The position numbers were made by a program, and so were the translations under genes. Shown piece by piece: positions 16,310 through 25,201 of a stretch of 32,924 nt of DNA. Every line of letters starts with the position of its first letter. Within the stretch, counting starts at the first letter, position 1. The notes under the pieces were generated by a model, which was given only the letters and a program-made list of their open reading frames with translations, was not told where the DNA came from and searched no databases. The DNA is from Herbaspirillum frisingense GSF30 (lineage in GTDB: Bacteria; Pseudomonadota; Gammaproteobacteria; Burkholderiales; Burkholderiaceae_D), in contig NZ_AEEC02000048.1 in assembly GCF_000300975.2 (NCBI RefSeq), positions 1 to 32,924 on the forward strand. Direction: 5' to 3'.

Positions 16310-17353
16310 TTACTTCGCGATCCAGGCGGCGAAGCGTTGCTCCAGCTCTTCGCCGTGGTCGGTCCAGAACTGCAGGCTCAGTTGCACGGCGTCCTTGGCA
16401 TTGGCCGGCGAGGTCGGCAGGTTGCCCAGGGTCTTGGCGTCCAGCAGCTTCAGGGCGCCCTTGTTGACGGGGCCGTAGGCGATGTTGTTGGCATAGACCT
16501 TCTGGTTCTCAGGCTGGCTGGCGAAGCTGATGAACTTCTCGGCCAGGGCCTTGTTCGGCGAACCCTTGGGGATCACCCAGTAATCCAGGGTGTAGACGCT
16601 GCCGGTCCAGACCACCTTGAGGTTCTTGCCTTCGCGCTGGGCGGCATCGATGCGGCCGTTGTAGGCGTTGGCCATGACCACGTCACCCGAGGCCAGGAAC
16701 TGTGCCGGCAGGGCGCCCGCATCCCACCACTGGATGTTGGGTTTCAACTGGTCCAGCTTCTTGAAGGCGCGGTCCACGCCTTCCTTGGTGGCCAGCACCT
16801 TGTAGACGTCCTTGGTCGGCACGCCGTCGGCCATCAGGGCGAACTCCAGGTTGTACTGGGCGCTCTTCTTCATGCCGCGCTTGCCGGGGTATTTCTTGGT
16901 GTCCCAGAAATCGGCCCAGCCGGTCGGTGCGCTCTTGAGCTTGTCGGCGTTGTAGGCCAGCACGGTGGACCAGACGAAGGCGCCCATGCCGCATTCGCTG
17001 ACGGTGGCTTCGGGGATGTAGTCGTCCTTCTTGATGGTCTTGGCCAGGTCCAGTTTTTCGATCAGGCCATCGTCACAGGCGCGGTTCAGGTCGCCGCCAT
17101 CGATTTCCACCACGTCCCAGCTGACCTTCTTGGTTTCGACCATGGCCTTGACCTTGGCCAGTTCGCCGTTGAATTCGGCGGTCACGACCTTGGTGCCGGT
17201 GCTCTTCTGGAAGGGTTCGACGTAGGCGACCTTCTGCGCGTTGCCATTGGCGCCGCCGAAATTGACCAGGGTCAGTTCAGCGGCAGAGGCCGCGCCGGAA
17301 AGCAGCAGGCCCAGGGCGAGCGGGGACAGCAGGGCGGGTGTCAGGCGTTTCAT
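16310..17353 (-). CDS. ABC transporter periplasmic substrate-binding protein, PotD/PotF type
   Basis: A 347-residue exported protein that would capture the substrate (GABA, putrescine or a similar amine) for the importer. The signal peptide is clear (MKRLTPALLSPLALGLLLSG, cleavage probably after ASA near residue 24-26). The mature part begins ELTLVNFGGANG and contains WDVVEIDGGDLNRACDDGLIEKLD, SECGMGAFVWST and LDYWVIPKGSPNK, all characteristic of the PotD-like class. Two cysteines are visible. The ATG at 17353 follows GAGGAAC; a start at 17425 would bury the signal peptide behind 24 polar residues. The stem-loop repeat downstream would protect this message's 3' end. Confidence 0.93.
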   Translation of the reverse strand: MKRLTPALLSPLALGLLLSGAASAAELTLVNFGGANGNAQKVAYVEPFQKSTGTKVVTAEFNGELAKVKAMVETKKVSWDVVEIDGGDLNRACDDGLIEKLDLAKTIKKDDYIPEATVSECGMGAFVWSTVLAYNADKLKSAPTGWADFWDTKKYPGKRGMKKSAQYNLEFALMADGVPTKDVYKVLATKEGVDRAFKKLDQLKPNIQWWDAGALPAQFLASGDVVMANAYNGRIDAAQREGKNLKVVWTGSVYTLDYWVIPKGSPNKALAEKFISFASQPENQKVYANNIAYGPVNKGALKLLDAKTLGNLPTSPANAKDAVQLSLQFWTDHGEELEQRFAAWIAK

Positions 17354-17515
17354 TGTTGTTCCTCGTTGGTTATCGTGCTTGTTGACTGTGTGACGTTGTT
17401 GCGCTGGATCGGACTTCATGGGCAATCTGCGTTGCCTGGAAAACTAACAAATGGAACTGCAACATCAAGGTACGGCGAAACAAAAAACTAAGTAAACGGG
17501 AGGGAGTCAGGGCGC
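17354..17515 (-). promoter_or_regulatory. 162-bp gap between ATPase and binding-protein genes
   Basis: An A/T-rich spacer for this window, inside an otherwise codirectional run. On the minus strand it has T-rich blocks and TTG-starting hexamers (TTGATG, TTGCAG) that could serve an internal promoter for the highly needed binding protein, but no convincing -35/-10 pair can be named. No terminator-like stem with a T-run was seen. Confidence 0.3.
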
Positions 17516-18649
<1,134 letters not shown>

Positions 18650-18671
18650 CATCGTTCCTCTCTTTTACGCG

Positions 18672-18694
18672 GGGCCGGATTCATCGTCCGGCCC
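18672..18694 (-). repeat. intercistronic hairpin between gabT and the ATPase gene
   Basis: GGGCCGGA (18672-18679) and TCCGGCCC (18687-18694) form a perfect 8-bp stem with a 7-base loop in the short gap behind gabT. On the transcribed strand it is followed by AAAAGAGAGG, not by T's. It may protect the gabT message or reduce read-through rather than stop it. Confidence 0.5.
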
Positions 18695-18738
18695 GTCTAC
18701 CCATTACTGCATCAAACAGCTGCCGTGCAATGCAAGTC

Positions 18739-20019
18739 TCAGGCCAGCTTGATGGCTGCGGCCAGGATGCCCAGCGCTTCGTCCATGACGGCATCAGGAA
18801 TCGTCAGCGGGAACAGGAAGCGGATCACGTTGCCGTAGCTGCCGCAGGTCAGCAGCAGCAGGCCGTGATCCAGGGCGTGTTGTTGCACCTTCTTCGTGTA
18901 GTCCGCATCCGGCTTGCCGGTGGCCGGGTCGGCGAACTCCACGGCGACCATGGCACCCACGCCGCGCACTTCGGCAATCTGCGGCACGGCCGAACGCAGT
19001 TCCTTGAGATGCTCCTGCAGTTTGTCGCCCAGGCGCGCGCCACGGGCCACCAGCTTTTCTTCCTGCATCACGTCCAGCACCGCCAGCGCCGAGGCCACCG
19101 CCAGGGGATTGCCGGCATAGGTGCCGCCCAGGCCACCGGGGGCGGGCGCATCCATGATCTCGGCACGACCATTGACGGCCGACAGCGGCATACCACCGGC
19201 CAGGCTCTTGGCCATGGTCATCAAATCGGGCAGCACGTCGTAATGTTCCATCGCAAACAGTTTGCCGGTACGGCCATAGCCGGACTGCACTTCGTCGGCG
19301 ATCAGCAGGATGCCGTGCTCGTCGCAGAGGGCGCGCAGGCCGCGCATGAAGTCGGCCGGGGCGGCGTAGAAGCCGCCTTCGCCCTGCACCGGCTCCAGGA
19401 TGATGGCGGCCACGCGGCGCGCTTCGATGTCGCTCTTGAAGAGGCCCTTGACGGCTTCCAGCGCATCGTCGGTGCTGATGCCATGCAGGGCGCTGGGGTA
19501 GGGGGCGTGGTAGACGTCGCCCGGGAAGGGCCCGAAGCCCAGCTTGTAGGGAGCGACCTTGCCGGTCAGCGCCATGCCCATCATGGTCCGGCCGTGGAAG
19601 CCGCCGGCAAAGGCGATCACGCCAGGACGGCCGGTATGGGCGCGGGCGATCTTGATGGCGTTTTCCACCGCCTCGGCGCCGGTGGAGAAGAAGGCGGTCT
19701 TCTTGGGGTAGTCGCCCGGGGTCACGGCGTTGATGCGCTCGGCCAGTTCCACGTAGCTGGCATAGGGCACGATCTGGTAGGCGGTGTGGGTGAACTTCTC
19801 CATCTGGGCGCGCATGGCGTCGAGCAGCTTCGGATGACGGTGGCCGGTGTTGAGCACGGCGATGCCGGCGGCGAAGTCGATGAAGCGGCGTCCCTCGACA
19901 TCCCACAACTCGGCGTTGACGGCACGCTCGGCGTAGAAGTCGCACATCACGCCCACGCCGCGCGGGGTGGCGGCGTTCTTTCGTTGTTGCAGTTCCTGGT
20001 TGGTCACCTGGGTGGTCAT
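18739..20019 (-). CDS. gabT: 4-aminobutyrate aminotransferase
   Basis: Transfers the amino group of GABA to 2-oxoglutarate, giving succinate semialdehyde for GabD. 426 residues, class III aminotransferase. Recognisable blocks are ATPRGVGVMCDFYAERAVN, DFAAGIAVLNTGHRHP, FFSTGAEAVENAIKIARA, IILEPVQGEGGFY, LIADEVQSGYGRTG with the PLP-contacting Asp, and the PLP lysine K271 in MAKSLAGG. I start at the ATG at 20019, preceded by GGAGCAAGC; the open frame runs on to 20106 through the promoter region. It diverges from gabR and heads the gabT-importer-gabD run. 5-aminovalerate could be a second substrate, as for other GabT enzymes. Confidence 0.95.
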   Translation of the reverse strand: MTTQVTNQELQQRKNAATPRGVGVMCDFYAERAVNAELWDVEGRRFIDFAAGIAVLNTGHRHPKLLDAMRAQMEKFTHTAYQIVPYASYVELAERINAVTPGDYPKKTAFFSTGAEAVENAIKIARAHTGRPGVIAFAGGFHGRTMMGMALTGKVAPYKLGFGPFPGDVYHAPYPSALHGISTDDALEAVKGLFKSDIEARRVAAIILEPVQGEGGFYAAPADFMRGLRALCDEHGILLIADEVQSGYGRTGKLFAMEHYDVLPDLMTMAKSLAGGMPLSAVNGRAEIMDAPAPGGLGGTYAGNPLAVASALAVLDVMQEEKLVARGARLGDKLQEHLKELRSAVPQIAEVRGVGAMVAVEFADPATGKPDADYTKKVQQHALDHGLLLLTCGSYGNVIRFLFPLTIPDAVMDEALGILAAAIKLA

Positions 20020-20096
20020 TGCTTGCTCCGTTCTTGCTGCGTTGAATGGCGCCGGCACGGCGCGGAAATTGCTGAGTCGGGAAACAATATAAAACC

Positions 20097-20148
20097 CAAG
20101 TGGCACTGTAATATAGAGCCAATTTCAAATATCTGATGGTGCCACTTG
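20097..20148. promoter_or_regulatory. probable GabR operator in the gabT-gabR divergent promoter
   Basis: CAAGTGGCAC (20097-20106) and its exact complement GTGCCACTTG (20139-20148) are separated by 32 bases; arm centres are 42 bp apart, four turns of B-DNA. Between and beside them are A/T-rich boxes: TAATAT at 20109-20114 (possible gabR -10) and, on the minus strand, TATATT at 20091-20086 (possible gabT -10). The left arm would sit between the -35 and -10 of gabT; the right arm covers the presumed TTG start of gabR. Binding by GabR is inferred. Confidence 0.6.
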
Positions 20149-21714
20149 AAACTCGCCTCCTTGTCCGACTATCTGCTGCTGCGCATCAACCGTCCTTCCT
20201 CCAAGGCCGGTCCGGGCAAGGGCCGTGCCGCTGCCGGCCGGGAAAGCACCGCAACGAAAGGCCCCCGAACAGGCAAGACCGCGGCTGCCGTTCCGGTGAA
20301 TCGGCAGATCTACCAGTTGATCCGCGAAGCCATCCTGGCCCACACCTTGCCGGCCGGCATGCAATTGCCGTCCTCGCGCGACCTCGCCACGGAGCTGGGG
20401 ACCTCGCGCAATACCGTGACCTATGCCTATGAGCAGTTGCTGGCCGAGGGGTACCTGGAAAGCCGCACCGGCGCCGGCACCTTCGTGGCCGACACGGCGC
20501 CGGACCAGATGCCCGAAGCAGTGGAGCGCAAGGAGCCGCTGACGGACCCCTCCGGCAAGTCCGAACTGTCGGCGCGGGGTGCGATGCTGACGCGCCAGGC
20601 CGGTGTCGGCGAGCGCCAGTGGGGCGCCTTCATGCCGGGTGTGCCGGATGTCACCTGCGTGCCTTACAAGATCTGGGGACGGCTGCAGAACAAGCACTGG
20701 CGCCGTTCCAATTCCGACCTGCTGACCTATGGCCCCGGCGCCGGCTATGCGGGGCTGCGCGAGCAGATCGCCGAATACCTGCGCGTGGCGCGCTCGGTCA
20801 ATTGCACGGCCTCGCAGGTGTTGATCACCACCGGCATCCACCAATCGATCGACATCGTGGTCAAGCTGCTGGGCGAGCACGGCGATACCGCCTGGGTCGA
20901 AGACCCCTGCTACTGGGGCACGCGCAGCGTGCTCAATTCGCTGGGCATCCAGTCGGTCCCCATCGCGGTGGACCAGGAAGGCATGCGCATGCGCCTGGCC
21001 AACCTGCGCCGGCCACCGCGCTTCATCTGCACCACGCCCTCGCACCAGTATCCGCTGGGCATGGTGATGAGCCTGTCGCGACGGCGCATGCTGCTGGAAT
21101 ACGCCGCCACCCACAAGGTGTGGATCATCGAGGATGACTACGACAGCGAATTCCGCTACGGCGGACGGCCGCTGGCTTCGCTGCAGGGCATGGATACGCA
21201 GGACCGGGTGCTCTACATGGGGACCTTCAGCAAGATCATGTTCCCGGGCTTGCGCATCGGTTTCCTGGTGGTGCCGGAATCGCTCTCCCGCGCCTTCGCC
21301 ACCGGCATCGCCGAGTTGTACCGCAACGGTCAGGTGTTCCTGCAGGCGACGCTGGCCGACTTCATGGCCGAGGGGCATTTTGCGTCGCACATCCGCAAGA
21401 TGCGGGTGCTCTACGCGGAACGGCTGCAGTTGCTGCAACAGGCCATCAATCGCCACTTCGGCGAAAAGATGACCATCACCGGCGGCGAGGCCGGCCTGCA
21501 TCTGGTGCTGGGTCTGCCGCAGGAATGCGACGACGTGCTCATCTGCGAACAGGCGCTGGCCGCCGGCATCGTGGTGCGACCGCTGTCGCGCTACTACATG
21601 CATGCCCGTGGTGCGCGGCGTGGACTGCTGCTGGGCTATGCCAGCGTGCCCAATGACGAGATCGCCCGGGCCTTCGACAAGCTGGCTGCGGTGATCAAGC
21701 CGCATCTGGCGTGA
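20146..21714 (+). CDS. gabR: MocR/GabR-type PLP-dependent transcriptional regulator
   Basis: A 522-residue fusion of a GntR-type winged helix-turn-helix and an aminotransferase-like domain. The DNA-binding part is near residues 46-115 (NRQIYQLIREAILAHTLPAG, LPSSRDLATELGTSRNTV, EGYLESRTGAGTFV). The fold-type-I domain includes WIIEDDYDSEFRYGGRPL and the PLP lysine K363 in GTFSKIMFPGLRIGF. In the family GABA reacts with the bound PLP and switches the regulator to activate gabT and gabD. An in-frame TGA at 20134 and no suitable ATG leave TTG at 20146 as the first possible start; a second TTG follows at 20161. The ribosome site is weak. It diverges from gabT. Confidence 0.9.
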   Translation: MKLASLSDYLLLRINRPSSKAGPGKGRAAAGRESTATKGPRTGKTAAAVPVNRQIYQLIREAILAHTLPAGMQLPSSRDLATELGTSRNTVTYAYEQLLAEGYLESRTGAGTFVADTAPDQMPEAVERKEPLTDPSGKSELSARGAMLTRQAGVGERQWGAFMPGVPDVTCVPYKIWGRLQNKHWRRSNSDLLTYGPGAGYAGLREQIAEYLRVARSVNCTASQVLITTGIHQSIDIVVKLLGEHGDTAWVEDPCYWGTRSVLNSLGIQSVPIAVDQEGMRMRLANLRRPPRFICTTPSHQYPLGMVMSLSRRRMLLEYAATHKVWIIEDDYDSEFRYGGRPLASLQGMDTQDRVLYMGTFSKIMFPGLRIGFLVVPESLSRAFATGIAELYRNGQVFLQATLADFMAEGHFASHIRKMRVLYAERLQLLQQAINRHFGEKMTITGGEAGLHLVLGLPQECDDVLICEQALAAGIVVRPLSRYYMHARGARRGLLLGYASVPNDEIARAFDKLAAVIKPHLA

Positions 21715-21823
21715 GCCGCCTGCAGCAAGGGATTGCGGGCGATTTTCGCTTCTGCGATGAAAGTCTTTATCGAGGCAGGTTCTGGCGGGCGCGAGCTTGC
21801 GGACCTAAGATGCTGTCCATGCA

Positions 21824-21846
21824 AGGCAGGCACAAGCTTCCTGCCT
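21824..21846. promoter_or_regulatory. 7-bp inverted repeat upstream of the alcohol dehydrogenase gene
   Basis: AGGCAGG (21824-21830) and CCTGCCT (21840-21846) with a 9-base spacer lie 36 bases before the start codon at 21883. It may be an operator or a leader hairpin. The rest of the 168-bp gap after gabR shows nothing definite. Confidence 0.3.
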
Positions 21847-21882
21847 GATGCAACCCTCATGTTCCACAGAAAAGGATTTCCC

Positions 21883-22890
21883 ATGAAAGCCATTGTCTAC
21901 AGGCAGCACGGCCTGCCCATCAGCAACCCCGAGTCCCTGATCGATACCACCCTGCCCGAGCCCACACCGGGCGAGCGCGACCTGCTGGTCGAGGTCAAGG
22001 CGGTCTCGGTCAATCCGGTCGATACCAAGGTGCGCGCCGGCTCGCCCGTCAAGGAGCCGCGCGTACTGGGCTGGGACGCCTCGGGCGTGGTGCGCGCCGT
22101 GGGATCGGCAGTAACGCTGTTCCAGCCTGGCGATGAAGTGTTCTATGCCGGCGCCATCACCCGACCCGGCTCCAACAGCGAACTGCACGTGGTGGACGAG
22201 CGCATTGTCGGCCGCAAGCCCGCCAGCCTGGGCCACGCCGATGCAGCGGCCATCCCGCTGACGGCCATCACGGCCTGGGAACTGCTGTTCGACCGCGTGG
22301 CGGTGCCGGAAGGTGGTGGCCAGGGACGCAGCCTGCTCATCATCGGTGCTGCCGGGGGCGTCGGCTCCATGCTGACCCAGCTGGCCCGTCGCCTGACGCA
22401 ACTGACCGTCATCGGCACCGCCTCGCGCCCGGAGACCGTGCAATGGGTGCAGGAGCTGGGTGCGCACCACGTGATCGACCATAGCCAGCCGCTCAAGCCG
22501 CAGCTGGAGAAGATCGGCATCCCCGAGGTCGATATCGTCATCAGCCTGACCCATACCGACCAGCACTTTGCGCAGATCGTCGAGTTACTGGCGCCGCAGG
22601 GCCAACTGGCCCTGATCGACGACCCGGCCACGCTGGATGTGGTGCCGCTCAAACGCAAGAGCATTTCGCTGCACTGGGAGCTGATGTTTACCCGCTCCAT
22701 GTTCCAGACCGCCGACATGATCCGCCAGCACGAGCTCCTGCAACGCGTGGCGCAACTGATCGACGAGGGTGTGCTGCGCACCACCACAGGTGAGCATTTC
22801 GGCCGCATCAATGCCGAGAATCTGCGCCGCGCACATGCCCTGATCGAGACCAATCGGGCGCGGGGCAAGGTGGTTCTGGAAGGCTTCTGA
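21883..22890 (+). CDS. zinc-type alcohol dehydrogenase / quinone oxidoreductase family protein
   Basis: A 335-residue medium-chain dehydrogenase/reductase. The N-terminal GroES-like domain carries VKAVSVNPVDTKVRAG and VLGWDASGVVRAVGSAV; the nucleotide-binding domain has GAAGGVGSMLTQLARRL. The cysteine and histidine ligands of true zinc alcohol dehydrogenases are not evident, so a quinone or enone reductase using NADPH is more likely than an alcohol dehydrogenase. The ATG at 21883 follows AAAGGA. No enzyme of the same pathway is next to it; it stands alone between gabR and the CNNM/CorC-type gene. Substrate unknown. Confidence 0.88.
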   Translation: MKAIVYRQHGLPISNPESLIDTTLPEPTPGERDLLVEVKAVSVNPVDTKVRAGSPVKEPRVLGWDASGVVRAVGSAVTLFQPGDEVFYAGAITRPGSNSELHVVDERIVGRKPASLGHADAAAIPLTAITAWELLFDRVAVPEGGGQGRSLLIIGAAGGVGSMLTQLARRLTQLTVIGTASRPETVQWVQELGAHHVIDHSQPLKPQLEKIGIPEVDIVISLTHTDQHFAQIVELLAPQGQLALIDDPATLDVVPLKRKSISLHWELMFTRSMFQTADMIRQHELLQRVAQLIDEGVLRTTTGEHFGRINAENLRRAHALIETNRARGKVVLEGF

Positions 22891-23129
22891 GCCCTCGGGT
22901 GCCAGGCCAGGAGAGGCAATCAACCCTGAGCTCAGCCGTCTCGCGGGCCGACGCTTATTCGAGCGCCGGCCGCGGGTCATCCATTGGATGACCCGCGGTG
23001 TTGAACGTCGGCGCAAAATATTGTTATTTTGATAGCAAAACCGGTTCGCCCGCCGACCCATGGTAAATTACCGGGTCCGGACCGGTTCATTGCGTCCGGG
23101 CCCTTTGACAACCCCGATAGGAACCCTCG
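22891..23129 (+). promoter_or_regulatory. 239-bp palindrome-rich leader upstream of the CorC-type gene
   Basis: The centre is a 29-base perfect palindrome, 22970-22998: 14-base arms beginning CCGCGGGTCATCC around a single T. Wider arms GCCGACG (22947-22953) and CGTCGGC (23006-23012) could extend it. No T-run follows directly, so it is either an unusual terminator of the preceding gene or a structured element. Further on are the short palindromes GGTAAATTACC and GGTCCGGACC and a repeated ACCGGTTC word. The stretch 23015-23035 is A/T-rich and may hold the promoter. I could not match a known riboswitch. Confidence 0.5.
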
Positions 23130-24452
23130 TTGGAAAACATATTACTGATCGTCGCAGCCTTCTTCCTGGTTGCGTTGAACGGTTTTTTCGTTGCTGCAGA
23201 ATTCAGTCTGGTCAAGTTGCGTCAAACGCGCATCCGGGCCATCGCAAAAACACAAGGCTTGCGCGGCCGCATCCTGGCCGTGGTCCACAATCAACTGGAC
23301 GCCTATCTCTCCGCCTGCCAACTCGGTATCACCCTGGCCTCGCTGGGCCTGGGCTGGATCGGTGAACCGGCATTCGCCCGGTTGCTGGAACCGCTCTTCT
23401 CGCTGGTGGGTGTGACCAATCAGGAACTGATCCACGGCATCTCGTTCGTCTTTGCCTTCTTCGTCATTTCCTTCCTGCACATCGTGGCCGGCGAACTGGC
23501 CCCCAAGTCCATGGCCATCCGCAGCCCGGAAAAGCTGGGCCTGTGGTGCGCGGTGCCGCTGTATGGCTTCTACTGGGGCATGTATCCGCTGATCTGGGTG
23601 CTCAACGCCAGCTCCAACTGGCTGCTGCGCGTGGCCGGACTGGGCGCCGGCCATGGGCATGACGCGCACTATTCCTCGGATGAACTCAAGTTGATCCTGC
23701 GCGCCGGTGGCAAGAGCGGCAAGAGTGGCAAGTTCACCCGCGACGAATGGAACATGCTGGCGCAGAGCCTGAACTTCGCCGAACTGGACGTGGCCGACAT
23801 CATGCGCCCCGCCAGTGAAATCGTGGCCCTGGGCGATGACAAGACCCAGGAAGAAAACCTGGACATCATCTACCGCAACCGCTATTCGCGTTACCCCTAC
23901 TTCGACGCCGAGCGCCAGCAGGTGCTGGGCCTGGTCCACCTGAAGGACGTGTTCCTGGCACAGCAGGATGGTCGCGCCATCGGCAACCTGAAGGATTACC
24001 TGCGCCCGGTGCAGTTCATCTCGCCCGCCTTGCCGGCGCTGGACCTGCTGCGCCGCTTCCGCACCGGCACGCCGCACTTCGCCGTCATCGGCAAGAAGGG
24101 CCAGCCGCCGCAGGGCTTCATCACCCTGGACAATATGCTCAGCCTGCTGGTGGGTGAGATCCGCGACGAATTCCGCCACAACACCGGCGAGTGGACCCGC
24201 CAGGACGACGGTACCCTGCTGGGCAAGGGCAGCCTGCCCATCGTCACGCTGGAGAACATGCTGGGCATCGACATCGAGTACGACGACAGCATCGACTCCG
24301 TCGGCGGCCTGGTGATGGAGAAACTGGGCGACCTGCCCAAGGAAGGCCAGAAGATCGAGTTTCCCGCCTTCGACGTGGTCATCAAGCGCATGTCTGGGCC
24401 GAAGATCGTGCTGGTGAAGGTCTATCCGAAGATGGTGGAGATGCGGGAGTAG
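23130..24452 (+). CDS. CNNM/CorC-type membrane protein (HlyC/CorC family, DUF21-CBS)
   Basis: A 440-residue protein of the family often labelled hemolysin, whose better-studied members act in magnesium/cobalt transport or efflux. The N-terminal DUF21/CNNM domain (about 1-190) has three to four membrane segments, with ALNGFFVAAEFSLVKLRQTR and HIVAGELAPKSMAIRSPEK as typical signatures. A CBS pair covers about 205-335 (DIMRPASEIVALGDDK, RYSRYPYFDAE, VLGLVHLKDVF). The C-terminal CorC_HlyC domain (about 355-440) ends KRMSGPKIVLVKVYP. It starts with TTG at 23130, preceded by AGGAA; no ATG fits, and the family N-terminus MENILL begins exactly there. A clear terminator follows. Confidence 0.92.
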   Translation: MENILLIVAAFFLVALNGFFVAAEFSLVKLRQTRIRAIAKTQGLRGRILAVVHNQLDAYLSACQLGITLASLGLGWIGEPAFARLLEPLFSLVGVTNQELIHGISFVFAFFVISFLHIVAGELAPKSMAIRSPEKLGLWCAVPLYGFYWGMYPLIWVLNASSNWLLRVAGLGAGHGHDAHYSSDELKLILRAGGKSGKSGKFTRDEWNMLAQSLNFAELDVADIMRPASEIVALGDDKTQEENLDIIYRNRYSRYPYFDAERQQVLGLVHLKDVFLAQQDGRAIGNLKDYLRPVQFISPALPALDLLRRFRTGTPHFAVIGKKGQPPQGFITLDNMLSLLVGEIRDEFRHNTGEWTRQDDGTLLGKGSLPIVTLENMLGIDIEYDDSIDSVGGLVMEKLGDLPKEGQKIEFPAFDVVIKRMSGPKIVLVKVYPKMVEMRE

Positions 24453-24493
24453 GTCTGTGCCTGACTGAGGACCACGCCGGTCCTTGCACCAGG

Positions 24494-24528
24494 AATGCCG
24501 TTCAGTGTGGTGCTGGACGGCATTTTTT
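24494..24528 (+). terminator. intrinsic terminator of the CorC-type gene
   Basis: AATGCCGT (24494-24501) pairs with ACGGCATT (24517-24524); an inner CAG/CTG pairing closes the loop further. A run of six T's (24523-24528) follows. It lies 42 bases after the stop codon, a classical Rho-independent terminator. Confidence 0.85.
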
Positions 24529-24591
24529 GTTTCGGGGGCGGGGAAGGGGCTTCGATAGCGCTGCTGCTGCTTTTACCGCCGTGGCAACGCC

Positions 24592-24933
24592 TCACAGAGA
24601 TGCAGACGCCGTGAAACTCGCCGTCTTCAACAACATCGCCCGAGCAGAACGATTTGCGTGTCGGAATTGCCGGGCCAGCTTTTCCAATTCACGTTCCAGC
24701 AGCGTGGTGGCGACATAATCGGCGTCACCACTGAGCAGCCAGTTGATATCGATGCCGAACCGCTCGCGCATACCGCGCAGCAGTTTGGCACCCGGCATGC
24801 TGCGGCCACGTTCAATCTGGTAGATGTGGTTGGGTGCAGTGCCCAGCGCAATGGCGAACTGGCGCTGGCTGATACCCAGTTGCAGGCGAACGGATTTGAG
24901 CCGTTGCCCGAGGGATGCTCTGCATGGACTCAT
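24592..24933 (-). CDS. XRE-family helix-turn-helix regulator
   Basis: A small DNA-binding protein, 113 residues from the ATG at 24933. The cro/C1-type helix-turn-helix covers about residues 8-65 (LGQRLKSVRLQLGISQRQFAIALGTAPNHIYQIERG) and ends in DINWLLSGD, as in phage-repressor-like proteins. The C-terminus (LLERELEKLARQFRHANRSARAML) looks helical and may dimerise. The ATG at 24933 has GGAG at a good distance; an in-frame ATG at 25011 would add 26 residues without a ribosome site. It reads in the same direction as the giant RTX-like gene and lies 153 bp behind it, so it could be its regulator, but no target site is evident. Confidence 0.87.
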   Translation of the reverse strand: MSPCRASLGQRLKSVRLQLGISQRQFAIALGTAPNHIYQIERGRSMPGAKLLRGMRERFGIDINWLLSGDADYVATTLLERELEKLARQFRHANRSARAMLLKTASFTASASL

Positions 24934-25044
24934 GCCTTGCTCCGAATGGATGGGGGTCCCTCCCTGCGCTATGTTCTCATCCAGCATGCGGTGCTTGCTG
25001 TGGCTGCTCATGGTCGTATGTTGTCTGTGCCTGAGATACTGAAA

Positions 25045-25201
25045 GCGTCCATCGGTTGGTTACGTCTACTTCACTGCAACCCCGGCTTACACACCAAACA
25101 GCGTATGTGTATTGGCCGGGTTGTAGGCGACGTTTTGCAGATGCAGCGAGTAGGTCTGGGTACCCGCACCGGCGCCATCAAGGTCGATCACCAGCCGGGT
25201 A
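25045..25201 (-). repeat. direct repeat, copy A (3' end of the giant gene plus flank)
   Basis: Matches copy B at 29440-29596 without a gap, offset 4,395. Within 25071-25201 only two of 131 bases differ (25081 and 25183, the latter synonymous). The part 25045-25070 is more diverged but shares the 11-base word GCGTCCATCGG. It covers the last 38 codons (37 residues plus stop) of the giant gene and its 3' flank. Confidence 0.95.

Noticed and set aside
23105..23110. A consensus TTGACA ahead of the CorC-type gene
   Set aside because: A -10 box at normal spacing would fall on the start codon, so this hexamer is unlikely to be the promoter -35 of that gene.
22891..23129. Known Mg2+ or Mn2+ riboswitch (M-box, yybP-ykoY)
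   Set aside because: I could not find the conserved core bases of either class; only unspecific palindromes are visible.
24541..24580. Second copy of the cloverleaf repeat
   Set aside because: Only the short word GCTTCGATAGCG resembles it; the stems are missing. The CTTCGATACC near 7231 is likewise only a chance word.
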